In this document: piece after piece, positions 42,550 to 52,047 of the stretch
Position numbering within the stretch: position 1 is the first letter of the stretch
How the letters are laid out: every line of letters starts with the position of its first letter
Origin: Natrarchaeobius chitinivorans
GTDB lineage: Archaea > Halobacteriota > Halobacteria > Halobacteriales > Natrialbaceae
Reading direction: 5' to 3'
Assembly (NCBI RefSeq): GCF_003841505.1
Contig: NZ_REGA01000010.1
Coordinates: 62,001-126,000, forward strand
DNA: 64,000 bases
Made by a program: the position numbers and the translations under genes
The notes under the pieces: generated by a model
Database searches by the model: none
Seen by the model: only the letters and a program-made list of their open reading frames with translations
What the model was told of the DNA's origin: nothing

Positions 42550-43584
42550 TCAGATCGGTCGGATGCAGGTCGGTTTCGGAACCGCCAATCGGTCGACTGC
42601 GTCGCTGGTCGTTCCGGTCGCCGGGTCGAGTTCGAACCCAACGATATCGCTCGAGCGAGCGTTTGCGACGAAAAGCGCCTCACCGGAGGACGCGACGAGA
42701 AAGTTCCGGGGCCAGTTTCCGGTCGTTTCGACGATCTCGAGACGCTCGAGTCCGGTCGCCGTTCGCTCGAAGACGGCGATGCTGTCGTGGCCGCGGTTCG
42801 AACCGTAGACGAACGATCCCGACGGGTGGACGTGGATGTCGGCCGTGATGTTGTCGCCGTCGTAATCGGCCGGCAGCGTCGACACCGTGTCGATTTCGCT
42901 CAACTCCCCGGACTCGTCGTCCCAGTCGAACACCGTTACGGTCGAGTCGAGTTCGTTGATCAGATACGCCTCCGAACCGGTAGGACCGAACTCGAGGTGG
43001 CGGGGACCTGCCCCGTCTCGAGCCGAAACCGACGTCCGGCGGTCTAACTGTCCGTCGGCAGGGTCTAGATCATACACGACGACCTCGTCGGTGCCGAGAT
43101 CCGGAACGTAGACGAACTCGTTGTTCGGCGCGGGAACGATCGAGTGGGGATGTGGTGCGGTCTGGCGGTTGGGATGGACGCTCGAGCCGCTGTGATGGGT
43201 TACGGTCGGTTCGCCGACGCGCCCGTCGTCTGTGATCGGCAACACCGAGACGGCTCCGCCGGTGTAGTGTGCGACGAACAGGAAGCTTCCGGTAGCGTCG
43301 ACGCTACAGTGACACGGATCTGCCGGGCCGATTACCTGCTGATTTAGTCGCTCGAGCGAGCCGTCGGCGGCGATCCGGTAGGCGGTAACTGCGCCGTCCT
43401 CGAGTTCGTTGACGGCGTACAGATACTGTCGATCGGGGTCGACGGCGAGAAACGACGGCTCGTCGGTTTCGGCGACGAGTCCGCCGCCGTCGACTTCGCC
43501 GGTGGATTCGTCGATCTGACAGCGGTAGATTCCTTCGCTTTCGGTGTCGGTGTACGTTCCGACGTATGCGACGGTCGTTTCCAT
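42550..43584 (-). CDS. Lactonase-family beta-propeller protein (6-phosphogluconolactonase-like)
   Basis: 344 residues, the size of YbhE-type seven-bladed propeller lactonases. Starts VAYVGTYTDTESEGIYRC; blades show the usual FLAVDPDRQYLYAVNE and HVHPSGSFVYGSNRGHDSI repeats. Conserved His/Arg motifs (PHPHSI, GPRHLEF, NWPRNF) are present. It would hydrolyse a sugar-acid lactone to the open acid, a sensible first or second step beside the sugar-acid genes that follow. No signal peptide. A TATA-like GTAATATC lies about 27 bases upstream. Confidence 0.88.
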   Translation of the reverse strand: METTVAYVGTYTDTESEGIYRCQIDESTGEVDGGGLVAETDEPSFLAVDPDRQYLYAVNELEDGAVTAYRIAADGSLERLNQQVIGPADPCHCSVDATGSFLFVAHYTGGAVSVLPITDDGRVGEPTVTHHSGSSVHPNRQTAPHPHSIVPAPNNEFVYVPDLGTDEVVVYDLDPADGQLDRRTSVSARDGAGPRHLEFGPTGSEAYLINELDSTVTVFDWDDESGELSEIDTVSTLPADYDGDNITADIHVHPSGSFVYGSNRGHDSIAVFERTATGLERLEIVETTGNWPRNFLVASSGEALFVANARSSDIVGFELDPATGTTSDAVDRLAVPKPTCIRPI

Positions 43585-43733
43585 ACCCGATCGTACCCGG
43601 CGGGCATAGATATTACTATCGGTTGACGACTTTCGTGGGAGAAACCGTGTCGAACGTGACGCGTCGGCACTCGTCGACGGGAGTCAAACACGACGCAGAC
43701 GAATGGAGCGAAAACGTGATCGATGGAGACAGA

Positions 43734-44675
43734 TCAGACGCCCGTGTTGGCGAACCCTTCCGCGAACTGCCTCGTAAAGAGGATGTAGACGATGAGCGTC
43801 GGCAACGCGGTGATGAATCCGGCGGCCATGATCACGTTGAACTCCCGGACCATTCCGCCGGCCAGTCCGGCGAACGCGACGGTGACCGGTTCCGCCTGCG
43901 GGCTCGTGACGATGACGAGCGCGAACAGCAGGTCGTTCCAGATCGTCGTAAACGCGAGGATCATGACGACGACGAAAAGCGGCTTCGACAGCGGAAGCAC
44001 GATACGGAGGTAGATAGTCCGCATGCTCGCCCCGTCTAACCTCGCGGCCTCTAACATCTCGTCCGAGAGGTCTTTGTAGTGCGAGCGGAATAGCAGAGTC
44101 GACAGCGGAATCCCGAACGCGATGTGGGTGATCGCGAGTTCGATGAACTGCGCGTGGTGTTCCTGTGCGAGCGGGAGATCCCAGACGTTTACCGGTCCGA
44201 GAGTTGCCAGTTGCGTCTGAACGTCGACGATGCTCCAGGTCAGCGAGAGGGGGACGAGGACTGCCTGCAGCGGGATGAATATCCCGACGATGAACAGGAC
44301 GTAGATCCCGATCTGGCCGCGCCAGTCGGTGATGGTCAGTCCGAACGCTGCGAGGCTCCCGAGGACGGGTATCAACAGCGTCGCCGGAATGACGAACATC
44401 GCGCTGTTGAGCATCGTCGCTCGGAGCGTCGTCCACGCGTTCATCCAGCCCTCGAGGGTTGCCTGGCCTGGTGGCGGCGGCGCGATCGGGACGGTCTGTG
44501 CAAAGCCACTGACGGTTTTAAACGACGTCATGACGGCCGACTCGAGTGGCAACAGGAAGAGGCCGCCGACGAAAAAGAGAACGACGTACAGCATCGCTCT
44601 CCGTGGCGAGACGTTCCGTATTCGGGCCAGTAAACCGGGCTCCGATGGGGTCTGGGAGTGGGTTTTCGTGGTCAT
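43734..44675 (-). CDS. Carbohydrate ABC transporter permease, MalG type
   Basis: 313 residues with six membrane helices. The coupling loop EAARLDGASMRTIYLRIVLPL (about 200-220) is the MalG/LacG EAA motif. The N-terminal ARIRNVSPRRAMLY precedes helix 1. It follows the MalF-type gene with two bases between them. Together they form the sugar channel of a CUT1-type importer. Confidence 0.92.
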   Translation of the reverse strand: MTTKTHSQTPSEPGLLARIRNVSPRRAMLYVVLFFVGGLFLLPLESAVMTSFKTVSGFAQTVPIAPPPPGQATLEGWMNAWTTLRATMLNSAMFVIPATLLIPVLGSLAAFGLTITDWRGQIGIYVLFIVGIFIPLQAVLVPLSLTWSIVDVQTQLATLGPVNVWDLPLAQEHHAQFIELAITHIAFGIPLSTLLFRSHYKDLSDEMLEAARLDGASMRTIYLRIVLPLSKPLFVVVMILAFTTIWNDLLFALVIVTSPQAEPVTVAFAGLAGGMVREFNVIMAAGFITALPTLIVYILFTRQFAEGFANTGV

Positions 44676-44677
44676 TG

Positions 44678-45622
44678 TTAGAGGAGGTTTCGGTTGTGCT
44701 GGTAGTAGAGGTACGGCGCGATGCAGATCAGGGCACCGACCAGCAACACGACTGCGACAGCCGATCCGTACGCCCAGTTGTTCGCGCTGAACGCTTCACG
44801 ATACATCATTACCGGGAGGATGTCGGCTCCTGGTCCGGGGCTCGTTCCGAACAGAACGAAGACGAAGTCGAAGGCCTTGAGCGAGAACATCAGGAGGATT
44901 ACGATCGCCGAGAACGTCGACGTCTTCAACTGCGGGATAACGACCTTGAGGTACATGATGATATCGGACGCGCCGTCCATCTTCGCCGCCTCGTACTGAT
45001 CTCTCGGTATCTTCCTGAGACCGGCGAGATAGATGATCATCGCGAGGCCCGTAAACTGCCAGACCAGTGCAATCGTGATCGCGATCAGCTGCGTACTGGG
45101 GTTGCCGATCCAGTCGAGCGCGAGGAACTCGAGTCCGATTCCCCTGAGGAACGTGTTGATCACGCCCGTCGACGGGTTGAACATCCATCCCCAGAAGATC
45201 GCCGTCACGACGAACGAGATACTCATCGGGAGCAGGTAGATGGTTCGGAGCGCCCCCTCGAATTTGATGTCCCGATCGACGAGGATTGCCAGGGATAGGC
45301 CCAACACGAGACAGAGGAGGGTAAACGCGACGGTGAGTGCCACCGTGTTCCGGGCCGCTGCAAGGAACGTCCCGTCGGTCAGCATTCGCGTATACATCCC
45401 GAGGTCGAGTGAGGTGTAGTCCGGATCGCCGAACCCGCGGAAATCGGTCAGCGAAAGGACGAAGTTCCAGATGATCGACCCGTAAACGAACACCGCGACG
45501 AGCAGTCCCGGAACGGCCAGAAACGGGATCGACTTGACGAACTCGTTCTTTCGTAACGAACTGAGGGTTTCCGAAACCCCTCCGTCCTCAGTCGTCGGAA
45601 GATACGATTGGCTGCCTCCCAT
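44678..45622 (-). CDS. Carbohydrate ABC transporter permease, MalF type
   Basis: 314 residues with six membrane helices (first at about 38-58). EAA loop YEAAKMDGASDIIMYLKVV (about 210-230) is intact. Sits 31 bases after the binding-protein gene and two before the MalG-type gene. Partner of a CUT1 importer for oligosaccharides or sugar acids. Confidence 0.92.
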   Translation of the reverse strand: MGGSQSYLPTTEDGGVSETLSSLRKNEFVKSIPFLAVPGLLVAVFVYGSIIWNFVLSLTDFRGFGDPDYTSLDLGMYTRMLTDGTFLAAARNTVALTVAFTLLCLVLGLSLAILVDRDIKFEGALRTIYLLPMSISFVVTAIFWGWMFNPSTGVINTFLRGIGLEFLALDWIGNPSTQLIAITIALVWQFTGLAMIIYLAGLRKIPRDQYEAAKMDGASDIIMYLKVVIPQLKTSTFSAIVILLMFSLKAFDFVFVLFGTSPGPGADILPVMMYREAFSANNWAYGSAVAVVLLVGALICIAPYLYYQHNRNLL

Positions 45623-45653
45623 GAATAATGTGTGATATTGAGCGCAGCCTTAT

Positions 45654-46985
45654 CTATATGTCGAAGGCGTCGACGAGGCCTTCGTAGGTGTCGTCGACGT
45701 CCCACGTTCCCGAGAACGCGGAGAAGACGTCGTAGACGTTGGTCGAGATCTGCGGTAGCGTGACGTTGTTGTGCGAGATCGTTCCGGTGAGGTTGTCGGC
45801 CTCGAGGAAGTCGTCGTACATCACTTGCTGGTGTTCGCTGAACTCCCACTCGTCGTCGTCGATGGGTGCGTCGTCACGACACGGGATGCCGCCTTTGGCC
45901 GAGTTGAATCGGATCTGTGCGTCGTTCGTCCCCGTGTAGCGAAGCCAGTTGATCGCCGCTTCGGGTGCCGGGTTGTCGGCTGGGTACATGAACGCCGAAC
46001 ACTGTCCCATGAACACGTCCTCGGATCCGGGATAGGCGACCGCGTGCCAGTCCTCGTCGTACTCGTAGTCGTCGGCACGCGTGAAGTTGCCGACCGCCCA
46101 CTGACCGTCGTGGAGGAACGCAGCTTCCTCCCCGATGAACTGACTGGTCGCTTCGGTGAAATCGACCGAACCGGCGTCCGGATTGTTGTAGTCGGTGTAG
46201 TCGACGACGATCTCGAGGGTGTCTCTGACCTCGTCTTCGATCGACTCGATTTCGCCGTCGATGTACGACGTGTACGTCTCGAAGTCGTACTCGCCCAAAA
46301 GAACCGTCTCCCACAGCTGCAACACGGTCCAGGGCTCCTGGGTGGACTGGGCTATCCCGACGGCATCGGTTTCACTCTCGACTTGCGCCATAGCGTCGGT
46401 CAGGTCACTCGGCGTTTCGATCGCTTCGGGATCGACGCCCGCCTCTTCGACGATCTCGACGTTGTAAAAGAGGTTGTTCAGGCGATTGAACTCGATCGGG
46501 ACCGCGACGTATCCGATCTCGTCGAAGTAACAGAGGTCGCTCAGATACTCCGGGATCGGCTCTTCAAGGCCTTCCTCTTCCCAGACCTCTTCGGAGACGT
46601 CACCGAGGAGTCCGCCCTCGGCGTAGTCGGTGAGGTCAGGTCCCGGGAAGAATCCCCACGTCCCCGGCGGATCGTTGTCGAACATCCGCGTGTCCAGTGC
46701 TGTCTGGAGTCCGGTCCCCGCACCACCTGGATTGTCGTTGACTACGGTTTCGACGTCGGGATACTCCTCCTGGAATCCTTCGTGGAGGTTCTCGAATCCC
46801 TGACCGCCGTCCTCACCGGTCCACGCGATCATGATCTCGAGGTCTTCGCCGGAGGCGTCGCCGTTTCCGGTGTCTGCGTCGGTATCTCCGTTTCCGTTTC
46901 CATTGCCACCGTCGTCCGAGCAACCCGCGATGGCGACCGCTGTGATAGCACCCACTCCTGAAACGTATTCACGCCTGGTTGGCAT
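45654..46985 (-). CDS. Sugar ABC transporter substrate-binding lipoprotein, MalE type
   Basis: 443 residues. Signal MPTRREYVSGVGAITAV and lipobox AIAGC (lipidated Cys about 22) show a Tat-exported lipoprotein, followed by a Gly/Asn/Asp linker. The body has the family 1 solute-binding pattern (GLQTALDTRMFDNDPPGTW, AVPIEFNRLNNLFYN, SAFMYPADNPAPEAAINWL). It is the first gene of the importer operon, with a TATA box 29 bases upstream. Ligand likely an oligosaccharide or uronic-acid sugar given the hydrolase and dehydratases nearby. Confidence 0.9.
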   Translation of the reverse strand: MPTRREYVSGVGAITAVAIAGCSDDGGNGNGNGDTDADTGNGDASGEDLEIMIAWTGEDGGQGFENLHEGFQEEYPDVETVVNDNPGGAGTGLQTALDTRMFDNDPPGTWGFFPGPDLTDYAEGGLLGDVSEEVWEEEGLEEPIPEYLSDLCYFDEIGYVAVPIEFNRLNNLFYNVEIVEEAGVDPEAIETPSDLTDAMAQVESETDAVGIAQSTQEPWTVLQLWETVLLGEYDFETYTSYIDGEIESIEDEVRDTLEIVVDYTDYNNPDAGSVDFTEATSQFIGEEAAFLHDGQWAVGNFTRADDYEYDEDWHAVAYPGSEDVFMGQCSAFMYPADNPAPEAAINWLRYTGTNDAQIRFNSAKGGIPCRDDAPIDDDEWEFSEHQQVMYDDFLEADNLTGTISHNNVTLPQISTNVYDVFSAFSGTWDVDDTYEGLVDAFDI

Positions 46986-47008
46986 ACTCTATTCTCCCGA
47001 GCGAAACA

Positions 47009-47019
47009 ACTTATACTTA
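47009..47019 (-). promoter_or_regulatory. TATA-like box of the sugar importer operon
   Basis: Minus strand AAGTATAAGTT is centred about 29 bases before the ATG at 46985 of the binding-protein gene. Confidence 0.6.
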
Positions 47020-47209
47020 TCGGCCACTATCGTAGTGGTCGACCGCCAATGCACTCTCGTTTCGCACTCGTGCGGCCACCACTGAGGGCGCTTGCCGCCG
47101 GTTCTCGATCGATGAGTAAATCGTTGCAGTTCGTACGATAGCTCGAGTACCGACGGCAGACGTCGAACGTGTCGGCCCGCCCCCTGATCGGTCTCGTTGG
47201 CGACTCTCG

Positions 47210-48373
47210 TTACAGAATGCGGTGGTCCTCGACGGTGTCCATATCGACGGAGATTCCCAGGCCGGGTTCGGACGGCACCGTCAGTTTGCCGTCGTCGATC
47301 GTGAACGGCTCTTCGATGACGTCCGTTTCCCACCCGTAGTAGGCCGTATCGCTCGCGAGGTTGATCCCCGGCAGTCCGTAGACCGTCTGAAGGATCGCGG
47401 CCGTTCGGATTCCGAGATCGAACGCACAGTGATGAGAGAGCGATATTCCGCCGTCTTCTGCGATATTCGCGAGCTGGCGAACGCCGGAGATACCGCCGGC
47501 AGGGGTGATGTCGACTACTCCCACATCGATCGCGTCCTCGGCGATCATCTTCTGGAGGTTGTGCGGAATGTACGTGTCCTCGTTCGCCGCGATCGGCTGT
47601 CTCGTCCGGGTTCGAAGCTGTCGCAACGATCCGTGTGCGTCGACCCGAATCGGCTGTTCCATGTACTGGAGGTAGATCCCGCTGTCCTCGAGTTTCGCTC
47701 CGACGCGAACCGCGTCCTCGACGGTCCACCCCTGGTTGGGATCGAGTCGGAACTCGAGTTCGCCGTCGACGGCCTCGTGCATGGCCCGGATCCGTTCGAC
47801 GTCTTCCTGCCAATCTCGACCCGCTTTGGTCTTCAACACGTTGTACCCCTCTTCGAGGGCGTACTTGGCGTACTCGCGGGACTCTTCGGGCGAAAAGATA
47901 CCGAGACAGTACGCGAACTCGACTTCGCGGGAGTGTCGATCGCCTTTCGACTGCTCGCGGTCTTGCATGTTCGTCTGGTGGGTGACCGTCCACCCGCCCA
48001 GCAGTTCCGAGACCGGGCGCTCGAGTTCCTTCCCGACGATGTCCCAGCAGGCCGTCTCGACGGGCGCGAAGAACATGTTGGCGTTGGTGTACTCGATGAA
48101 AACCTGTCGCCGAAGCTTCTCGATTTCGAAGGGGGACTGGCCGACGACGAGCGGACCGACTCCGTCCTCGATGACCGAGACGGTCGCTTCCGGCGAGAGG
48201 AAGACGCGCACCTCTCCCCACCCCTCGATTCCGGCGTCGGTTTCGACACGGACGAGCACCCTGTCCATGTCGTAGAGTTCGCCGTGGTTCGTTCGGTAGG
48301 GAGCAATTCCGCCGTCTTCGATGGGTTTGAGCGGTATGTTTACGGGGAACGCGCTCACATCTGTTATCCGCAT
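47210..48373 (-). CDS. Enolase-superfamily sugar-acid dehydratase (mandelate racemase/muconate lactonizing group)
   Basis: 387 residues from MRITDVSAFPVN. Catalytic residues of the mandelate racemase-type barrel are visible: K181-x-K183 (VLKTKAG), metal ligands D211 with N213 (LDPNQGW), E239 (YMEQP) and E265/D266 (ANEDTY), and His 314/315 (SLSHHCAF) as the second base. These enzymes dehydrate aldonic or aldaric acids to 2-keto-3-deoxy acids. The start is set by a TATA box 30 bases upstream; the frame to 48487 would cross it. Placed between importer and ATPase genes, it probably acts on the imported sugar acid. Confidence 0.88.
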   Translation of the reverse strand: MRITDVSAFPVNIPLKPIEDGGIAPYRTNHGELYDMDRVLVRVETDAGIEGWGEVRVFLSPEATVSVIEDGVGPLVVGQSPFEIEKLRRQVFIEYTNANMFFAPVETACWDIVGKELERPVSELLGGWTVTHQTNMQDREQSKGDRHSREVEFAYCLGIFSPEESREYAKYALEEGYNVLKTKAGRDWQEDVERIRAMHEAVDGELEFRLDPNQGWTVEDAVRVGAKLEDSGIYLQYMEQPIRVDAHGSLRQLRTRTRQPIAANEDTYIPHNLQKMIAEDAIDVGVVDITPAGGISGVRQLANIAEDGGISLSHHCAFDLGIRTAAILQTVYGLPGINLASDTAYYGWETDVIEEPFTIDDGKLTVPSEPGLGISVDMDTVEDHRIL

Positions 48374-48397
48374 ACGACCCGTTCTTTCCATCGCAGG

Positions 48398-48409
48398 TAT
48401 AAAAATATA
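48398..48409 (-). promoter_or_regulatory. TATA-like box of the enolase-superfamily dehydratase
   Basis: Minus strand TATATTTTTATA, centred 30 bases before the ATG at 48373. It settles the start and shows that the dehydratase has its own promoter. Confidence 0.6.
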
Positions 48410-48603
48410 CATACACCGGTCAGCGCGTTTCACAGAAGTGTCCCGAATCGGGACGAGCGGGAAAACAGACGCGGAGCGTGCGATCACGCGGTGAAACCGC
48501 GTGCAGGAAATCGCGTCGGCGAACCCCCTCGTCTCACCTCCTGGGGCCGAGATGAAACCGAGCCGGCGAGCCGATCGGAGGAGATCTCGACGACCGATCG
48601 CCG

Positions 48604-49737
48604 TTACAGATCGAGTGAGGCGCGTTCGGTCACTTCGCTCGCGTTTCGAAGTACCTTGCCGGTGTGGCTATCGAAGACGTGCATCGCCTCTGGCGGAACG
48701 TGGACCGACACCGAATCGTCGACGGACAGCGACGGACGCCCGTCGACGATGACCGTCAACTCGACGTCGATCCCGTCGAGTTCGATGTGGATGTTGCTCT
48801 CCCTGCCAAGGTGTTCGACGACCGCCACCGTCCCGGTAAACGCAGTGTCCGACTCCGAGTTCCCCGTCGAAACGGTCAACGCCTCGGGCCGGATGCCGAC
48901 GACCGCGCTGTCGGCGTCGACTGCGTCGGCGAGCCGTCCATCGAGCTGGTACTCGAACGTGCCCGCACTCATCGTCCCGTTTTGCACGTCCATTTCGACC
49001 AGGTTGATCGAGGGTTCGCCCAGGAACTGGGCGACGAACGTGTTCTCCGGTTCGTGGTAACACTCGGCCGGCGTTCCGTACTGCTGGAGTTCGCCGTCGT
49101 TCAGAATCGCGATCTTGTCTCCCATCGTCATCGCCTCCGTCTGATCGTGGGTCACGTAGACGGTCGTTACGTCGATGTCCTCCTGTAACTGCTGGAGGTA
49201 GGTCCGCATCTCCGCACGGAGCTTCGCGTCGAGATTGCTGAGCGGCTCGTCCATCAGGAACACCTTCGGATCGCGGACGATCGCCCGCCCGAGTGCGACC
49301 CGCTGTTGTTGGCCACCGGAGAGGTCGGCCGGAACCCGATCGAGTAACTCCTCGATCCCCATCATCTCGGCCGTTTCCTGAATCTTCCGTTCGATATCGT
49401 CCCCGGTAAGATCGGTGGAGTGCTCTAATCCGAAGCTCATGTTCTCCCTGACGGTCATGTGGGGATAGAGCGCGTAGGACTGAAACACCATCGCGATGTC
49501 GCGGTCTTCGGGTGGCTCGTCGTTGACGACGTCGTCTGCGATCTGGATCGTGCCCATCGTCGGATCCTCGAGTCCAGCGACACACCGAAGTGTCGTCGTC
49601 TTCCCACAGCCACTCGGTCCGACGAACACGACGAACTCGCCGTCTTCGACGTCCAAATTCAGGTCCTCTACCGCGACGACAGTCTCGTCGCCGTCCTGAA
49701 AATGTTTTGAGAGCCCCTCGATCTGGATTCTCGCCAT
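48604..49737 (-). CDS. Sugar ABC transporter ATPase, MalK/UgpC type
   Basis: 377 residues, standard MalK length. Walker A GPSGCGKTTT (about 41-50), signature LSGGQQQR (about 137), Walker B KVFLMDEPLSNLDAKLR, then a C-terminal TOBE/OB regulatory domain (about 240-370). It serves the MalEFG importer encoded at 43734-46985, although separated from it by the dehydratase gene. A TATATA box lies 26 bases before its ATG. Divergent from the mannonate dehydratase gene with 138 bases between them. Confidence 0.93.
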   Translation of the reverse strand: MARIQIEGLSKHFQDGDETVVAVEDLNLDVEDGEFVVFVGPSGCGKTTTLRCVAGLEDPTMGTIQIADDVVNDEPPEDRDIAMVFQSYALYPHMTVRENMSFGLEHSTDLTGDDIERKIQETAEMMGIEELLDRVPADLSGGQQQRVALGRAIVRDPKVFLMDEPLSNLDAKLRAEMRTYLQQLQEDIDVTTVYVTHDQTEAMTMGDKIAILNDGELQQYGTPAECYHEPENTFVAQFLGEPSINLVEMDVQNGTMSAGTFEYQLDGRLADAVDADSAVVGIRPEALTVSTGNSESDTAFTGTVAVVEHLGRESNIHIELDGIDVELTVIVDGRPSLSVDDSVSVHVPPEAMHVFDSHTGKVLRNASEVTERASLDL

Positions 49738-49758
49738 ACAGCCCCTTTCGAGTGGAAG

Positions 49759-49768
49759 AATATATAAC
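49759..49768 (-). promoter_or_regulatory. TATA-like box of the MalK-type gene
   Basis: Minus strand GTTATATATT, 26 bases before the ATG at 49737, in the divergent control region shared with the mannonate dehydratase gene. Confidence 0.6.
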
Positions 49769-49875
49769 TGGCTCTTGGCTCGTCACCCGGTGTGCCCGCT
49801 GGGCGTTCGAGCGTCGGCCGACAGCGCGTTGATGGGTCCCACAAACGCTTTGTAGCAGTACGGGAAGTAGCGAGT

Positions 49876-51009
49876 ATGAGCCAGACGAGCAGCGACACCG
49901 ACTCGAGCAGCGTCGACTTCGACGAGCTACCGATGCGTGCCGGCCTCGGGACGTTCATGGACCCCCATCCGGATCGCCTCAAATTCATCAAACAGATCGG
50001 CGTCGACGACGTCCTGTTAAACCTCTGGGGAGCACCCGAAGCCGGCTATCCGAACCTGCCGCTTTCCGGCGAACACGAGTGGTCGTTCGAGAACCTCGTC
50101 GTTCTCAGAAACCAGATCGAAGACGCGGGGCTCAGACTCAACGCGATCGAGAACTTCCCGTACTCGTTTTACGACGACGTCATGCTGGGCGGTCCGCGCC
50201 AGGACGAACAACTCGAGCACCTCAAGACGACGGTGCGCAACGTCGGTCGCGCCGGCATTCCGTACATGGGGTACAACTGGATGCCAAACGGCGTCTGGCG
50301 GAGTTCGACGACCCACAGGCTCCGCGGCGGTGCGGAGACGAGCGCCACCGACCTCGACCAGCTCGAGGACGCACCGTTCACTCACGATCGAGAGTACACG
50401 GAGGAGGAACTCTGGGCGAACTACGAGCGGTTTCTCGAGGAGCTGTTGCCCGTCGCGGAGGAAGCCGGCGTCACGCTCGCGTTACACCCGGCCGATCCGC
50501 CGGTCGAGTCGATCGGCGGCATCCCGCGTCTGTTCTACAACTTCGAGAACTTCAAGCGCGCGATGGACCTCGTCCCGAGCGACAACCACGCGCTGCAGTT
50601 CTGTCTGGGCAACTGGTCGGCGATGGGTGCCGATCTTCCGGAGGTAATCGAGTACTTCGGCGAGCGCGATAAGCTGGCGTACGTCCACTTCCAGACGATT
50701 TCGGAACCGCTCCCGCGGTTCAACGAGGTCTTCATCGATCAGGACGGCTACTACGACCCCTACGAGATCATCGCGAAACTCGACGAAGTCGGGTTTTCGG
50801 GCATGATCATTCCCGGCCACGTCCCCAAGCTGGAGGGCGACGGCCAGTATCTCGAGCACGACGATCGGTCGGACCTCGACGTCGACGGTCACGGCGGCTG
50901 GAAAGAACGCGGGCGCGCGTTCACGATCGGCTATCTCCGCGGACTCCTCGAGACCTACGGTCGCGAAACCGGGCGGGAGTCCGCGGTGTACCGGCCGTCC
51001 GAGGAGTGA
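49876..51009 (+). CDS. uxuA: Mannonate dehydratase family protein (UxuA type)
   Basis: 377 residues from MSQTSSDTDS. Xylose-isomerase-like TIM barrel. UxuA-type metal and active-site segments are visible: ALHPADPPV (His), LQFCLGNWSAMGAD (Cys), LAYVHFQTI (His) and FNEVFIDQDGYYDP. It should convert D-mannonate to 2-keto-3-deoxygluconate. The start at 49876 avoids a hydrophilic extension unlike the family. It begins a likely + strand group with the SDR and the GH88-like gene. Confidence 0.85.
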   Translation: MSQTSSDTDSSSVDFDELPMRAGLGTFMDPHPDRLKFIKQIGVDDVLLNLWGAPEAGYPNLPLSGEHEWSFENLVVLRNQIEDAGLRLNAIENFPYSFYDDVMLGGPRQDEQLEHLKTTVRNVGRAGIPYMGYNWMPNGVWRSSTTHRLRGGAETSATDLDQLEDAPFTHDREYTEEELWANYERFLEELLPVAEEAGVTLALHPADPPVESIGGIPRLFYNFENFKRAMDLVPSDNHALQFCLGNWSAMGADLPEVIEYFGERDKLAYVHFQTISEPLPRFNEVFIDQDGYYDPYEIIAKLDEVGFSGMIIPGHVPKLEGDGQYLEHDDRSDLDVDGHGGWKERGRAFTIGYLRGLLETYGRETGRESAVYRPSEE

Positions 51010-51194
51010 TCCGATCGCGCTGGGAGTGATTCGGATCGCTGCAACGATGTATCGGCGGGGCCGTTTCACGTTCACGATGGCACGGCGATACCGGCAGCAG
51101 ACCGTCTGACGACGTCCCGCCGCTTCGAGTCGACCACGGCCTGGGATCGGAGGTACATTTATACTGCTCTCGCGAGTTGGTGGTGGTGACACCG

Positions 51195-51980
51195 ATGAGT
51201 TCCGACAGATACGAGGGGAAAACGGTGATCGTAACCGGTGCCTCGAGCGGGATCGGCCGACGGATCGCACAGCGATTCGGCAGGGAGGGAGCGAACGTCG
51301 TCTGTGCGTCACGAAGCAACGAACCCCACGAGGGGGTCCACCACGATACCGACGTCTCGGTTCCGACCGAGGAGTGGATCCGGACCGAAACGGCCGGCGA
51401 CGCGACGTTCGTCTCGACGGACGTCTCCGACCCGGACGCCGTCGAGTCGATGGTCGAGGAAACGGTCGACACCTACGGCGGGATCGACGTTCTCGTCAAT
51501 AACGCGGGGATCTACATCGAGGGAGACTCACAATCGACGTCGGTCGAGGACTGGCGGACGCTGCTCGGGGTGGACCTCGACGGGACGTTTTTCTGCTGTA
51601 AGTTCGCGATTCCTCACCTCAAGGCGTCCGAGGGGGCGATCGTCAACGTCGCGTCGGTCAACGCGACGGAAGGGGGCAGTGGTCCCGCGTACTCGGCCGC
51701 CTGCGCCGGTCGGGTCAACCTCACGCGAGATCTCGCGGTCGAACTCGGCCACCACGGCGTCACCGTCAACGCGGTTTCGCCGGGGTACATCAAGACCCCG
51801 ATGCAGGACTATCAGGACGAAGCGAGCATCGAACGCAGCCGCGAACAGACGCTGCTCCCGCATCTCGGCGAGCCGAAGGAGGTCGCCGACGTCGTCGCCT
51901 TCCTCGCGAGCGACGAAGCGAGCTACGTCCACGGTGCGAACGTCCCGGTCGACGGCGGCTGGAGCGCACACCGTGTGTGA
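51195..51980 (+). CDS. Short-chain dehydrogenase-like protein lacking the catalytic Lys
   Basis: 261 residues from MSSDRYEGK. NAD(P) loop TGASSGIG (15-22), NNAG (112-115 region), Ser154 and Tyr166 of the SDR active site are present, but the YxxxK Lys is replaced by Cys170 (AYSAACAG). An acidic/polar insertion (about 48-70) follows beta-strand 2. The C-terminus VPVDGGWSAHRV is normal. It is a close paralogue of the SDR at 56472-57251, which keeps YASSK and has the same insertion. Without the Lys, dehydrogenase activity is doubtful; it may be a variant enzyme or non-catalytic partner. TATA-like CATTTATACT lies about 34 bases upstream. Confidence 0.85.
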   Translation: MSSDRYEGKTVIVTGASSGIGRRIAQRFGREGANVVCASRSNEPHEGVHHDTDVSVPTEEWIRTETAGDATFVSTDVSDPDAVESMVEETVDTYGGIDVLVNNAGIYIEGDSQSTSVEDWRTLLGVDLDGTFFCCKFAIPHLKASEGAIVNVASVNATEGGSGPAYSAACAGRVNLTRDLAVELGHHGVTVNAVSPGYIKTPMQDYQDEASIERSREQTLLPHLGEPKEVADVVAFLASDEASYVHGANVPVDGGWSAHRV

Positions 51981-52015
51981 CTGCGCTCGTCGCAACTGAA
52001 CCGGCCGTTTGCCAA

Positions 52016-52024
52016 GAGTTATTT
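52016..52024 (+). promoter_or_regulatory. TATA-like box of the GH88-like hydrolase gene
   Basis: GAGTTATTT, centred 28 bases before the ATG at 52048. It selects MSARSKAD as the start over an in-frame Met at 52009, which would lie within the promoter. Confidence 0.55.
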
Positions 52025-52047
52025 CGACACCGCACGAATCCCGCGGT

